64,000 nucleotides of DNA, taken from positions 248,001 to 312,000 of the forward strand of contig NZ_JAWUDN010000001.1 in the NCBI RefSeq assembly GCF_044430645.1. The letters run 5' to 3'. Under the pieces are notes generated by a model. It did not search any database. It had not been told where the DNA came from and saw nothing but the letters and a program-made list of their open reading frames with translations. Source of the DNA: Ewingella allii. GTDB taxonomy: Bacteria; Pseudomonadota; Gammaproteobacteria; Enterobacterales; Enterobacteriaceae. Positions 51,418 to 61,496 of this stretch are shown one piece after another (within the stretch, counting starts at the first letter, position 1; each line of letters opens with the position of its first letter). Both the position numbers and the translations under genes were made by a program.

Positions 51418-51750
51418 GTCAGTAAGATGATGTTCAATAGCGGGAACTCAGGTTCCCGCTAACATTAAGTGAGTTATTGGTAACATATTCGCAACAAGGT
51501 GCAACAAAGTTGCCCCCGATTGGAGTAGTATAAGAACAGGAGAAAATAATAAGGTCGGATAACGCAGGGTAGCGCCAAAAGCCAACATGCAACACGAGGC
51601 AGCAAGTTGATTTTTGGAGGTTCCTTGACAGAGCCGCAGGCTCCAGACCAATGAACTGAATATGTATGGAAAACCGTCTTACCACGGTGTATCACGGTCA
51701 ATATTATTAACCACGGCGAAAACTAAAGCTTCAATGCTTAAGGGATCACG
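51418..51750 (+). other. sdhB-sucA gap with hairpins
   Basis: No ORF supported. A perfect 8-bp stem AGCGGGAA / TTCCCGCT (51439-51460, loop CTCAGG) lies just after sdhB and lacks a T-run, so it may act in mRNA processing or 3' protection. A second hairpin GAGCC-GCA-GGCTC is at 51631-51643, beside a TTGACA without a matching -10. The gap should carry any separate suc promoter. Confidence 0.6.
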
Positions 51751-54558
51751 ATGCAGAACGGCGCAATGAAGGCCTGGCTGGATTCCTCCTATCTGGCGGG
51801 TGCAAACCAGTCTTACATAGAACAACTCTATGAAGACTACTTAACCGATCCTGGTTCCGTTGACGATAGCTGGCGTTCAATTTTTAAACAGCTTCCGACA
51901 GTGGGTGTCAAACCAGAGCAACTCCATTCTCAAACACGCGATTATTTCCGACGTCTGGCAAAAGACGCTTCTCGCTATAACTCCGCTATCAGCGATCCGG
52001 AAACGGATGCCAAGCAAGTTAAAGTGTTGCAGCTGATTAACGCCTTCCGCTTCCGCGGCCACCAGAATGCAAATCTTGATCCTCTCGGCTTGTGGAAACT
52101 TGACGACGTGCCTGATTTGGATCCGGCTTTCCACAATCTGACTGAAGCTGATTTCCAGGAAACCTTCAATGTAGGTTCTTTTGCCATTGGTAAAGAAACC
52201 ATGCAGCTCGGCGAGCTGTACAAAGCACTGAAGCAAACCTATTGCGGCTCTATCGGCGCTGAATACATGCACATCACTAACACTGAAGAGAAACGCTGGA
52301 TCCAACAGCGTATCGAATCCGTGGTAGGGCGCGCTAACTTCAGCGATTCAGAGAAGAAAACCTTCCTCAAAGAGCTGACCTCTGCTGAAGGTCTGGAACG
52401 TTACCTCGGCGCTAAATTCCCGGGAGCAAAACGCTTCTCGCTGGAAGGTGGCGACGCGCTGGTGCCGATGCTGAAAGAGATGATTCGTCACGCCGGTAAA
52501 AACGGTACGCGTGAAGTGGTGCTGGGTATGGCACACCGCGGTCGTTTGAACGTGCTGATCAACGTGCTGGGTAAAAAACCTCAGGACCTGTTTGACGAGT
52601 TTGCTGGTAAGCATAAAGAACATCTGGGCACAGGTGACGTTAAGTACCACATGGGCTTCTCCTCCGACGTGGAAACCGAAGGCGGCATGGTTCATCTGGC
52701 GCTGGCGTTTAACCCGTCGCATCTGGAAATCGTTAGCCCGGTGGTTATTGGTTCTGTTCGAGCCCGTCGTGACCGTCTGGACGAAGCGCGCAGTAACATG
52801 GTTCTGCCAATCACCATTCACGGTGACGCTGCTATCACTGGCCAAGGCGTCGTTCAGGAAACCCTGAACATGTCACTGGCTCGCGGTTATGAAGTGGGCG
52901 GTACCGTGCGTATCGTTATCAACAACCAAGTTGGTTTCACCACCTCTAACCCGAAAGACGCGCGTTCTACTGATTACTGTACTGACATCGCGAAAATGGT
53001 GCAGGCACCTATTTTCCACGTCAACGCAGATGATCCGGAAGCCGTGGCTTTTGTTACGCGTGTGGCACTGGATTTCCGCAACACCTTTAAACGTGATGTG
53101 ATGATCGACCTCGTTTGTTATCGCCGTCATGGCCACAACGAAGCCGATGAGCCAAGTGCAACTCAGCCGCTGATGTACCAGAAAATCAAAAAACATCCTA
53201 CGCCGCGCAAACTGTATGCCGATATTCTGGCTGAGCAGAATGTCGCCAGTGCGGAAGATGCGACCGAAATGGTTAATCTCTACCGTGACGCGCTGGACGC
53301 GGGCGACTGCGTGGTCGAAGAGTGGCGTCAAAATGACATGCACACCTTCACCTGGTCTCCGTACCTGAACCACGAGTGGGATGAAGAGTACCCGAGCAAG
53401 GTTGATCCTAAGCGTCTGCAAGAACTTGCTCGCCGCGCCAGCCATGTTCCAGAAGCGATTGAAATGCAGGCTCGCGTGGCGAAAATCTACGCCGACCGTA
53501 TTGAAATGGCCGAAGGCAACAAGAAGTTTGACTGGGGCGGCGCCGAGAACCTGGCTTACGCAACATTGGTTGACGAAGGTATTCCTATCCGTATTTCCGG
53601 TGAAGATACCGGCCGTGGCACCTTCTTCCACCGCCATGCCGTCGTTCACAACCAGAAAAACGGTTCTGTCTACGTGCCGCTGTCTAACATTCATAACAGC
53701 CAGGGCGAGTTCAACGTCTGGGACTCCGTGCTGTCTGAAGAAGCTGTTCTGGCATTCGAATATGGCTACGCCACGGCTGAGCCGCGCACCCTGACTATCT
53801 GGGAAGCGCAGTTCGGTGACTTCGCCAACGGTGCTCAGGTGGTTATCGACCAGTTCATCAGTTCCGGTGAGCAGAAGTGGGGCCGCATGTGTGGTCTGGT
53901 GATGCTGCTGCCACACGGCTACGAAGGGCAGGGTCCAGAGCACTCATCCGCACGTCTGGAGCGTTATCTGCAACTCTGCGCTGAGCAGAACATGCAGGTT
54001 TGTATCCCGTCGACCCCGGCGCAGGTTTACCACATGATCCGCCGTCAGGCGCTGCGCGGTATGCGCCGTCCGCTGGTAGTGATGTCGCCTAAATCTCTGC
54101 TGCGTCATCCTCTGGCCGTTTCGACCATGGATGAACTGGCAAACGGTAGCTTCCTGCCGGCAATCGGTGAGATTGACGAGCTGGATCCGAAGCAAGTTAA
54201 GCGCGTCGTGATGTGTTCCGGTAAGGTCTACTATGACCTGTTGGAGCAACGTCGTAAGAACGAGCAAACTGATGTCGCCATCGTTCGTATCGAGCAGCTG
54301 TATCCATTCCCGCACAAAGCAATTCAGGAAGTGCTTGAGAAATTCTCACACGTTCATGATTTCGTTTGGTGTCAGGAAGAGCCACTGAACCAGGGTGCCT
54401 GGTACTGTAGCCAACACAATTTCCGTGAAGTGATTCCTTTCGGGGCTTCTTTACGTTACGCAGGACGTCCGGCATCTGCCTCTCCGGCAGTTGGCTATAT
54501 GTCCGTTCACCAGAAGCAGCAGCAAGATCTGGTCAATGACGCGTTAAACGTTAATTAA
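51751..54558 (+). CDS. sucA: 2-oxoglutarate dehydrogenase E1 component
   Basis: A thiamine-diphosphate enzyme that decarboxylates 2-oxoglutarate. It begins MQNGAMKAWLDSSYLAGANQ. The substrate and ThDP region includes EMIRHAGKNGTREVVLGMAH, HGDAAITGQGVVQETLN, and the cofactor motif beginning with INNQVGFTTSNP. RHGHNEADEPSATQPLMYQK follows. Length 935 against 933 in E. coli. Confidence 0.98.
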   Translation: MQNGAMKAWLDSSYLAGANQSYIEQLYEDYLTDPGSVDDSWRSIFKQLPTVGVKPEQLHSQTRDYFRRLAKDASRYNSAISDPETDAKQVKVLQLINAFRFRGHQNANLDPLGLWKLDDVPDLDPAFHNLTEADFQETFNVGSFAIGKETMQLGELYKALKQTYCGSIGAEYMHITNTEEKRWIQQRIESVVGRANFSDSEKKTFLKELTSAEGLERYLGAKFPGAKRFSLEGGDALVPMLKEMIRHAGKNGTREVVLGMAHRGRLNVLINVLGKKPQDLFDEFAGKHKEHLGTGDVKYHMGFSSDVETEGGMVHLALAFNPSHLEIVSPVVIGSVRARRDRLDEARSNMVLPITIHGDAAITGQGVVQETLNMSLARGYEVGGTVRIVINNQVGFTTSNPKDARSTDYCTDIAKMVQAPIFHVNADDPEAVAFVTRVALDFRNTFKRDVMIDLVCYRRHGHNEADEPSATQPLMYQKIKKHPTPRKLYADILAEQNVASAEDATEMVNLYRDALDAGDCVVEEWRQNDMHTFTWSPYLNHEWDEEYPSKVDPKRLQELARRASHVPEAIEMQARVAKIYADRIEMAEGNKKFDWGGAENLAYATLVDEGIPIRISGEDTGRGTFFHRHAVVHNQKNGSVYVPLSNIHNSQGEFNVWDSVLSEEAVLAFEYGYATAEPRTLTIWEAQFGDFANGAQVVIDQFISSGEQKWGRMCGLVMLLPHGYEGQGPEHSSARLERYLQLCAEQNMQVCIPSTPAQVYHMIRRQALRGMRRPLVVMSPKSLLRHPLAVSTMDELANGSFLPAIGEIDELDPKQVKRVVMCSGKVYYDLLEQRRKNEQTDVAIVRIEQLYPFPHKAIQEVLEKFSHVHDFVWCQEEPLNQGAWYCSQHNFREVIPFGASLRYAGRPASASPAVGYMSVHQKQQQDLVNDALNVN

Positions 54559-54579
54559 CGAATTTTAGAAGGATTGAGA

Positions 54580-55806
54580 ATGAGTAGCGTAGATATTTTG
54601 GTCCCTGACCTCCCTGAATCCGTAGCAGACGCCACGGTTGCCACCTGGCACAAAAAGCCGGGCGACAGTGTAGAACGTGATGAAGTTCTGGTTGAAATCG
54701 AAACTGACAAAGTGGTTCTGGAAGTACCGGCAAGTGAAGCCGGTATTCTGGACAGCATCCTCGAAGACGAAGGTGCAACCGTGGTTTCTAAGCAGATTTT
54801 GGCGCGCCTGCGTCCGGGCAACAGCACTGGCAAACCAAGCCAAGAGAAAGCGTCTGATAAAGAATCCACGCCTTCACAGCGCCACACTGCGGCACTGGAT
54901 GACGAAAGCAGCGATGCACTCAGCCCGGCTATTCGCCGCCTGATTGCTGAGCACTCCCTTGACGCCAGCGCTATCAAAGGCAGCGGTGTGGGTGGTCGTC
55001 TGACTCGCGAAGATATCGAAGCGCACTTGGCTAAGTCTGGCAAAGACGCTAAGTCTGACGCAGCTCCGGCGAAAGCTGAAACTGCGGCTGCTCCGGCAAT
55101 CGGCGCGCGTAGCGAAAAACGCGTTCCTATGACTCGTCTGCGCAAACGCGTTGCCGAGCGTCTGCTGGAAGCGAAAAACAGCACCGCCATGTTGACGACG
55201 TTCAACGAAATCAACATGAAGCCAATCATGGACATGCGTAAGCAGTACGGCGAAGCGTTCGAGAAACGTCACGGCGTGCGTCTGGGCTTCATGTCCTTCT
55301 ACCTGAAAGCCGTGGTTGAAGCACTGAAACGCTTCCCAGAAGTTAACGCTTCTATCGATGGCGATGACGTGGTTTACCACAACTACTTCGACGTGAGCAT
55401 TGCCGTTTCAACTCCACGCGGTCTGGTAACGCCAGTGCTACGCGACGTTGACACGCTGGGTATGGCTGACATCGAGAAGCAAATCAAAGAGCTGGCCATC
55501 AAAGGTCGCGACGGTAAGCTGAAAGTAGAAGAACTGACCGGCGGTAACTTCACAGTGACCAACGGCGGCGTATTCGGCTCGCTGATGTCTACACCAATCA
55601 TCAACCCACCGCAGAGCGCGATCCTTGGCATGCACGCCATTAAAGATCGCCCAATGGCGGTGAATGGTCAGGTTGTTATTCAGCCAATGATGTATCTGGC
55701 GCTGTCCTATGACCATCGTCTGGTTGACGGCCGTGAGTCAGTAGGCTTCCTGGTGACCATCAAAGAAATGCTGGAAGATCCGGCTCGTCTGCTGCTGGAC
55801 GTCTAG
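54580..55806 (+). CDS. sucB: Dihydrolipoyl succinyltransferase (E2)
   Basis: The core of the 2-oxoglutarate dehydrogenase complex, moving the succinyl group to CoA. The lipoyl domain (residues 1-80) has the lipoylated Lys in IETDKVVLEVPA. The E1/E3-binding domain holds SPAIRRLIAEHSLDASAIKG, and the catalytic domain ends with LSYDHRLVDGRESVGFLVTI (His and Asp). ATG 54580 (MSSVDILVPDLP) is chosen over an upstream TTG; 408 residues against 405. Confidence 0.97.
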   Translation: MSSVDILVPDLPESVADATVATWHKKPGDSVERDEVLVEIETDKVVLEVPASEAGILDSILEDEGATVVSKQILARLRPGNSTGKPSQEKASDKESTPSQRHTAALDDESSDALSPAIRRLIAEHSLDASAIKGSGVGGRLTREDIEAHLAKSGKDAKSDAAPAKAETAAAPAIGARSEKRVPMTRLRKRVAERLLEAKNSTAMLTTFNEINMKPIMDMRKQYGEAFEKRHGVRLGFMSFYLKAVVEALKRFPEVNASIDGDDVVYHNYFDVSIAVSTPRGLVTPVLRDVDTLGMADIEKQIKELAIKGRDGKLKVEELTGGNFTVTNGGVFGSLMSTPIINPPQSAILGMHAIKDRPMAVNGQVVIQPMMYLALSYDHRLVDGRESVGFLVTIKEMLEDPARLLLDV

Positions 55807-55895
55807 TCCAAGCGGGTCAAGAAAAGAGATCGAAAAGTCTATGGCGCGGTGCGCCGTGCCATAGAGATGCCTTACTACTGAATGGATAGAACATC

Positions 55896-57062
55896 ATGAA
55901 TTTACACGAGTATCAGGCGAAACAGCTGTTCCTACGCTACGGCCTGCCAGCACCATCAGGCTTCGCCTGTTCCACTCCGCGCGAAGCGGAAGAAGCAGCA
56001 TCAAAAATCGGTGCTGGCCCGTGGGTAGTTAAATGCCAGGTTCACGCTGGCGGCCGCGGTAAAGCGGGTGGCGTGAAAGTGGTTAAAAGTAAAGAAGAGA
56101 TCCGTGCTTTTGCTGAGAACTGGCTGGGCAAACGCCTGGTTACTTACCAGACAGACGCACAGGGTCAGCCGGTAAACCAGATTCTGGTTGAAGCAGCGAC
56201 TGACATCGACAAAGAGCTGTACCTCGGCGCAGTGGTTGACCGTAGCTCCCGTCGCGTGGTGTTCATGGCCTCTACCGAAGGCGGCGTGGAAATCGAGAAA
56301 GTGGCAGAAGAAACGCCACACTTGATCCACAAAGTTGCTCTGGATCCACTGGCAGGTCCACAGCCTTACCAAGGCCGTGAACTGGCGTTCAAACTGGGTC
56401 TGACCGGTAAGCAAGTTCAGCAGTTCACCAAGATCTTCATGGGTCTGGCGACTATCTTCCTTGAGCGCGACTTGGCGCTGATCGAAATCAACCCACTGGT
56501 TGTGACCACTGCTGGCGACCTGATCTGCCTCGACGGCAAACTGGGCGCAGACGGCAACGCACTGTTCCGTCAGCCAGAATTGCGCGAAATGCGCGACCAC
56601 AGCCAAGAAGATGCCCGTGAATCTCAGGCTGCGCAGTGGGAACTGAACTACGTTGCTCTCGACGGCAACATCGGTTGCATGGTTAACGGCGCGGGTCTGG
56701 CGATGGGGACTATGGACATCGTTAAACTGCACGGCGGCGAGCCAGCTAACTTCCTCGACGTAGGCGGTGGCGCAACCAAAGAGCGCGTAACTGAAGCGTT
56801 CAAAATCATCTTGTCTGATGAAAAAGTTAAAGCGGTATTCGTTAACATCTTCGGCGGCATCGTGCGCTGTGACCTGATTGCCGACGGTATCATCGGCGCA
56901 GTAGCAGAAGTGGGCGTCAACGTGCCAGTCGTGGTACGTCTTGAAGGTAACAATGCCGAGCTGGGCGCTAAGAAATTGGCGGACAGCGGTTTGAACATCA
57001 TTGCAGCGACCAGCCTGACCAATGCGGCTCAACAAGTCGTCGCGGCAGTGGAGGGGAAATAA
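55896..57062 (+). CDS. sucC: Succinyl-CoA synthetase, beta subunit
   Basis: The ATP-grasp subunit of the substrate-level phosphorylation step. The N-terminus MNLHEYQAKQLFLRYGLPAP is typical, followed by VKCQVHAGGRGKAGGVKVVK, IEINPLVVT, and MVNGAGLAMGTMDIVKLHGG. Length 388, as in E. coli. Its stop overlaps the sucD ATG (TAATG). Confidence 0.98.
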   Translation: MNLHEYQAKQLFLRYGLPAPSGFACSTPREAEEAASKIGAGPWVVKCQVHAGGRGKAGGVKVVKSKEEIRAFAENWLGKRLVTYQTDAQGQPVNQILVEAATDIDKELYLGAVVDRSSRRVVFMASTEGGVEIEKVAEETPHLIHKVALDPLAGPQPYQGRELAFKLGLTGKQVQQFTKIFMGLATIFLERDLALIEINPLVVTTAGDLICLDGKLGADGNALFRQPELREMRDHSQEDARESQAAQWELNYVALDGNIGCMVNGAGLAMGTMDIVKLHGGEPANFLDVGGGATKERVTEAFKIILSDEKVKAVFVNIFGGIVRCDLIADGIIGAVAEVGVNVPVVVRLEGNNAELGAKKLADSGLNIIAATSLTNAAQQVVAAVEGK

Positions 57063-57934
57063 TGTCGATTTTAATCAACAAGAACACCAAAGTTATCTGC
57101 CAAGGCTTCACCGGCAGCCAGGGTACTTTCCACTCTGAACAAGCGGTTGCTTACGGCACCAAAATGGTTGGCGGCGTAACGCCAGGCAAAGGCGGCACCG
57201 AGCATCTGGGTCTGCCAGTGTTCAACACTGTGCGCGAAGCCGTGGAATCTACAGGCGCTACGGCTTCTGTGATCTATGTTCCAGCTCCGTTCTGCAAAGA
57301 CTCCATCTTGGAAGCTATCGATGCAGGTATTAAGCTTATCATTTGTATCACTGAAGGTATCCCAACGCTGGATATGCTGATTGTGAAATCTAAGCTTGAG
57401 CAAACTGACGTAGTGATGATCGGGCCAAACTGTCCGGGCGTTATCACACCGGGCGAATGCAAAATCGGCATCATGCCGGGTCACATTCACAAGCCGGGCA
57501 AAGTGGGTATCGTTTCCCGCTCTGGTACCCTGACTTATGAAGCCGTTAAGCAGACCACTGACAATGGCTACGGCCAGTCAAGCTGCGTGGGTATCGGCGG
57601 TGACCCGATCCCAGGCTCTAACTTCATCGATATCCTGAAACTGTTCCAGGAAGATCCACAGACTGAAGTTATCGTGATGATCGGTGAGATCGGTGGTAAC
57701 GCAGAAGAAGAAGCAGCTGCTTACATCAAAGATCACGTGACCAAGCCTGTTGTGGGCTACATCGCGGGCGTGACGGCACCTAAAGGCAAACGCATGGGCC
57801 ACGCAGGCGCCATCATTGCCGGTGGTAAAGGTACTGCTGACGATAAATTTGCTGCATTGGAAGCCGCTGGCGTGAAGACTGTTCGCAGCCTGGCTGACAT
57901 CGGCGACGCAGTAAAAGCGGTTCTGCCAAACTAA
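57062..57934 (+). CDS. sucD: Succinyl-CoA synthetase, alpha subunit
   Basis: Contains the CoA-binding Rossmann fold (CQGFTGSQGTFHSEQAVAYG) and the phosphorylated His in MGHAGAIIAGGKGTAD near residue 247. Length 290 against 289 in E. coli. Last gene of the sdh-suc operon, followed by a terminator. Confidence 0.98.
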   Translation: MSILINKNTKVICQGFTGSQGTFHSEQAVAYGTKMVGGVTPGKGGTEHLGLPVFNTVREAVESTGATASVIYVPAPFCKDSILEAIDAGIKLIICITEGIPTLDMLIVKSKLEQTDVVMIGPNCPGVITPGECKIGIMPGHIHKPGKVGIVSRSGTLTYEAVKQTTDNGYGQSSCVGIGGDPIPGSNFIDILKLFQEDPQTEVIVMIGEIGGNAEEEAAAYIKDHVTKPVVGYIAGVTAPKGKRMGHAGAIIAGGKGTADDKFAALEAAGVKTVRSLADIGDAVKAVLPN

Positions 57935-57959
57935 ATAACTTCGCGTTATTATTTAAATT

Positions 57960-57985
57960 AAGGCCACTTTCGAGTGGCCTTTTTT
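57960..57985 (+). terminator. Terminator of sdhCDAB-sucABCD
   Basis: AAGGCCACT-TTCG-AGTGGCCTT hairpin with TTTT, 25 bases after sucD. In E. coli the 3' UTR here yields the sRNA SdhX; a comparable RNA is possible but its sequence cannot be confirmed. Confidence 0.9.
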
Positions 57986-58626
57986 ATTGCTGCTATAATA
58001 TTTAACAATTATCCATTTAGATGATTATTTTTAACAATTAAGCGTTGGGTTAATTCGAAAATAAATAGGCGTAATTGAATTTATAATGTGGCGGAAATGA
58101 TATTTGTTTCACCATAAATTCACAAATAATTAACCCATTGGCTTTCAATAAAACCGAATGAAACCAATAATTAACAATGTCTAAGATTTTTTGTAGAAAG
58201 CCTAAGAACAATATAGAAATAAATAGCCAGATAGGCTTAAATTGTTGCAGATCAATATCAGGGGATCCTGATGTTTCAGCCATTAATTGACCTGTAAATG
58301 GAAATACGATTTAGCTCACGCAAAAACCTATTTATTGTGTGGGATTAGTGGCGTAACATTATCAACCTGTAGCATCAGTACCCAAGAACAGATCTAGGTT
58401 GCTAACTTTTCCAATCTTCACATCCCTTAGCGCTGCGGCCTTTTTTGCAGAGTTTTTGCCTACGCATGCGGTGAGATTGGGCGTCAAACGCTACTGTTAT
58501 CAGTGGCGTATTTGACAGTTTTACTTGTTTTGCAGGTTTTGAAATTGGAAGTCATGAGGCGTTCCGGCAATCGGTTCGTCAGAGAGTCGCAAGTTGGAGT
58601 CTTCCTCCGAGGAGCAAGGGGTCAAG
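57986..58626. other. AT-rich gap between sucD and cydA
   Basis: About 640 bases where E. coli carries mngRAB. The first 300 are strongly AT-rich. On the minus strand a 77-codon ORF (58283-58050) with a weak AGGT ribosome binding site is open but has no recognised relative. The second half, from about 58320, should hold the cydA promoters and leader; a TTGACA-like TTTGACAGTTTTA is at 58510-58522. I cannot place Fnr or ArcA sites with certainty. Confidence 0.6.
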
Positions 58627-60195
58627 ATGTTTGATATCGTTGAACTGTCGCGTTTACAGTTTGCTTTAACTGCCATGTACCATTTCTTATTTGTCCCATT
58701 AACGCTAGGTATGGCGTTTTTACTGGCAATTATGGAAACGGTATATGTACTTTCCGGCAAACAAATCTATAAAGATATGACCAAATTCTGGGGCAAGTTA
58801 TTTGCAGTTAACTTTGCTCTGGGTGTGGCCACGGGTTTGACCATGGAATTCCAGTTCGGAACCAACTGGTCATATTTCTCACATTACGTCGGTGATATCT
58901 TTGGGGCCCCGCTGGCCATCGAAGGTTTAATGGCGTTCTTCCTTGAATCCACGTTAGTCGGGTTATTCTTCTTCGGCTGGGACCGTTTATCGAAAGTCCA
59001 GCACATGACGGTAACCTGGTTTGTCGCGCTCGGCTCGAACTTATCCGCACTCTGGATCCTGGTTGCCAACGGCTGGATGCAAAACCCGATTGCCTCGGAC
59101 TTCAACTACGAAACCATGCGTATGGAAATGGTCAGCTTCTCCGAGCTGGTCTTAAACCCGGTTGCACAGGTTAAATTCGTTCACACCGTGGCGGCAGGCT
59201 ATGTCACCGGCGCGATGTTCATTCTGGCTATTAGCTCTTACTACCTGTTGAAAGGTCGTGACGTAGGCTTCGCTAAGCGTTCATTCGCCATCGCAGCAAG
59301 CTTCGGTCTCGCTGCCACGCTCTCCGTTATCGTGCTGGGTGATGAATCCGGTTACGAAATGGGTGACGTGCAGAAAACCAAGCTGGCGGCTATCGAAGCA
59401 GAGTGGGACACCCAACCTGCACCGGCCAACTTCACGCTGATTGGCTTGCCAAATCAGGACAAGATGGAAAACGAATACTCCATCCAAATTCCTTACCTGC
59501 TTGGCCTGATTGCCACGCGCTCCGTGGATACGCCAGTGACGGGTCTGAAAGACCTGATGGCGCAGCATGAAGTGCGTATTCGCAATGGTATGAAGGCGTA
59601 CACGCTGCTGGAAGAGTTGCGCTCAGGCAATACTGACCCAACCGTGCGTAGCGACTTCGAGAAAACCAAGCAGGATCTCGGCTACGGTTTACTACTGAAA
59701 CGCTATACGCCGAACGTGGCGGATGCCACTGAAGCGCAAATCCAGCAGGCGACCAAAGACTCCATTCCTCGCGTTCTGCCGCTGTACTTCGCTTTCCGTA
59801 TTATGGTGGCCTGTGGCTTCCTGATGCTGGCGATTATCGGTCTGTCGTTCTTCATGGTACTTCGCGGCAAGATTGGTCAGAAGCGTTGGCTGCACCGCGC
59901 GGCGCTGTGGGGCTTACCGCTGCCATGGATCGCCGTCGAAGCAGGGTGGTTTGTTGCCGAATATGGCCGCCAGCCTTGGGCTATCGGTGAAGTCTTACCG
60001 ACGGCTATCGCTAACTCTTCGCTGACTCGCGCTGACGTGTTGATGTCGATGGGGCTGATTTGCGGTCTGTACACCTTGTTCCTTATCGCTGAGATGTTCC
60101 TGATGTTCAAATTCGCCCGTTTGGGGCCAAGTAGCCTGAAAACCGGCCGCTACCACTTTGAACAACCTTCAGCACCGCTTGAACAAGCTCGGTAA
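58627..60195 (+). CDS. cydA: Cytochrome bd-I ubiquinol oxidase subunit I
   Basis: The haem-bearing subunit of the high-affinity terminal oxidase. It begins MFDIVELSRLQFALTAMYHF, with the haem b595 ligand His19 in MYHF. The quinol-oxidising Q loop follows GDESGYEMGDVQ, with KLAAIEAEW. GRQPWAIGEVLPT is diagnostic. ATG 58627 follows GAGGAGCAAGGGG and gives 522 residues, as in E. coli; the frame continues to 58594. Confidence 0.98.
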   Translation: MFDIVELSRLQFALTAMYHFLFVPLTLGMAFLLAIMETVYVLSGKQIYKDMTKFWGKLFAVNFALGVATGLTMEFQFGTNWSYFSHYVGDIFGAPLAIEGLMAFFLESTLVGLFFFGWDRLSKVQHMTVTWFVALGSNLSALWILVANGWMQNPIASDFNYETMRMEMVSFSELVLNPVAQVKFVHTVAAGYVTGAMFILAISSYYLLKGRDVGFAKRSFAIAASFGLAATLSVIVLGDESGYEMGDVQKTKLAAIEAEWDTQPAPANFTLIGLPNQDKMENEYSIQIPYLLGLIATRSVDTPVTGLKDLMAQHEVRIRNGMKAYTLLEELRSGNTDPTVRSDFEKTKQDLGYGLLLKRYTPNVADATEAQIQQATKDSIPRVLPLYFAFRIMVACGFLMLAIIGLSFFMVLRGKIGQKRWLHRAALWGLPLPWIAVEAGWFVAEYGRQPWAIGEVLPTAIANSSLTRADVLMSMGLICGLYTLFLIAEMFLMFKFARLGPSSLKTGRYHFEQPSAPLEQAR

Positions 60196-60209
60196 TAGGG
60201 AGTCTAGCT

Positions 60210-61349
60210 ATGTTTGATTATGAAGTATTACGATTCATCTGGTGGGCATTGATCGGCGTGCTGTTCATTGGCTTCGCCGTAACCGACGGTTTCGACATGG
60301 GCGTGGGCATCTTGCTGCGCATCATTGGCAAAACCGACACTGACCGCCGCGTGATGATCAACTCCATTGCTCCGCACTGGGACGGCAACCAAGTCTGGCT
60401 TATCACCGCGGGTGGTGCGCTGTTCGCCGCATGGCCAATGGTCTATGCCGCCGCATTCTCCGGCTTCTATGGTGCGATGATCCTGGTGCTCTGCGCCTTG
60501 TTCTTCCGCCCATTAGGTTTCGACTACCGTTCGAAGCTGGAAAACGCGCGCTGGCGTGGCATGTGGGACTGGGGCATCTTCATCGGTAGCTTCGTGCCTG
60601 CATTGGTGTTCGGCGTGGCGTTCGGCAACCTGCTGTTGGGCGTGCCATTCCACATCGACAATGACTTGCGCCTGTTCTACACCGGCAGCCTGTTCGAGTT
60701 GCTGAATCCGTTTGGCCTGTTGGCGGGTATCGTGAGCCTGACCATGCTTATCACTCAGGGCGCGACCTACCTGCAAATGCGTACCACCGGCGAGCTGCAT
60801 TTACGCACTCGCACGGCATCGCAGATCTCAGCCTTGGTGATGATGGTGTGCTTCCTGTTAGCGGGCGTTTGGCTGGTGAAAGGGATTGATGGCTATCTGG
60901 TGACGTCGACGCTGGATCACGCAGGTCCATCGAACCCACTGCATAAAACCGTCGCACATCAGGCTGGTGCATGGTTGGTGAACTTCAACAATATGCCGAG
61001 CCTGTGGGCTATTCCGGCACTGGGCGTTATCTTGCCACTGTTCACCATCCTGTTCTCACGCATTAATAAAGGCGCACTGGCTTTCGTCAGTAACTCACTG
61101 ACCATCGCTTGCGTTATTTTGACTGCTGGGATCACCATGTTCCCGTTCGTCATGCCGTCGATCACTAACCCTGACGCCAGCCTGACCATGTGGGATGCAA
61201 CCTCGACATTGCTGACCTTGAAAGTGATGACCGTGGTGGCCTGTATCTTCGTGCCGATCATTCTGATCTACACCAGTTGGGCGTATTACAAGATGTTTGG
61301 TCGTCTCGACAAAACTTACATCGAAAACAACAAACACTCTTTGTATTAA
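60210..61349 (+). CDS. cydB: Cytochrome bd-I ubiquinol oxidase subunit II
   Basis: The second large membrane subunit, homologous in fold to CydA but without haem ligands. Motifs include IGFAVTDGFDMGVGILL, the conserved NSIAPHWDGNQVWLITAGGA and GTLW-like segments. Length 379, as in E. coli. It follows cydA by 14 bases. Confidence 0.98.
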   Translation: MFDYEVLRFIWWALIGVLFIGFAVTDGFDMGVGILLRIIGKTDTDRRVMINSIAPHWDGNQVWLITAGGALFAAWPMVYAAAFSGFYGAMILVLCALFFRPLGFDYRSKLENARWRGMWDWGIFIGSFVPALVFGVAFGNLLLGVPFHIDNDLRLFYTGSLFELLNPFGLLAGIVSLTMLITQGATYLQMRTTGELHLRTRTASQISALVMMVCFLLAGVWLVKGIDGYLVTSTLDHAGPSNPLHKTVAHQAGAWLVNFNNMPSLWAIPALGVILPLFTILFSRINKGALAFVSNSLTIACVILTAGITMFPFVMPSITNPDASLTMWDATSTLLTLKVMTVVACIFVPIILIYTSWAYYKMFGRLDKTYIENNKHSLY

Positions 61350-61376
61350 TCGTTCAACTGAACGGGAGATAACACT

Positions 61377-61496
61377 ATGTGGTATTTTGCGTGGATCCTC
61401 GGGACTCTGTTAGCGTGCTCATTCGGCATTATTACTGCACTGGCTTTCGAGCACAGTGAAGAGAATAAAGCCGCTGCGGCGAAAGAGCGCGAATAA
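61377..61496 (+). CDS. cydX: CydX, small subunit of cytochrome bd-I
   Basis: A 39-residue single-helix peptide needed for stable, active CydAB. It begins MWYFAWILGTLLACSFG, nearly identical to E. coli CydX (37 residues), and ends in a charged tail (AAAAKERE). The ribosome binding site is GGGAG, 8 bases before the ATG. Its stop overlaps the ybgE ATG (TAATG). Confidence 0.95.
   Translation: MWYFAWILGTLLACSFGIITALAFEHSEENKAAAAKERE

Noticed and set aside
52873..53943. 356-codon open frame on the minus strand inside sucA
   Set aside because: It is antisense to a full-length, well-conserved sucA; high third-position GC makes long antisense frames common here. No family resemblance or ribosome binding site.
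56001..57035. 344-codon minus-strand frame inside sucC
   Set aside because: Antisense shadow of sucC; composition (Cys, His, Gln rich) is that of a reversed coding frame.
58050..58283. 77-codon minus-strand ORF called as a gene
   Set aside because: No family recognised, AT-rich noncoding-like context and just a weak AGGT site; kept as a finding, not as a CDS.
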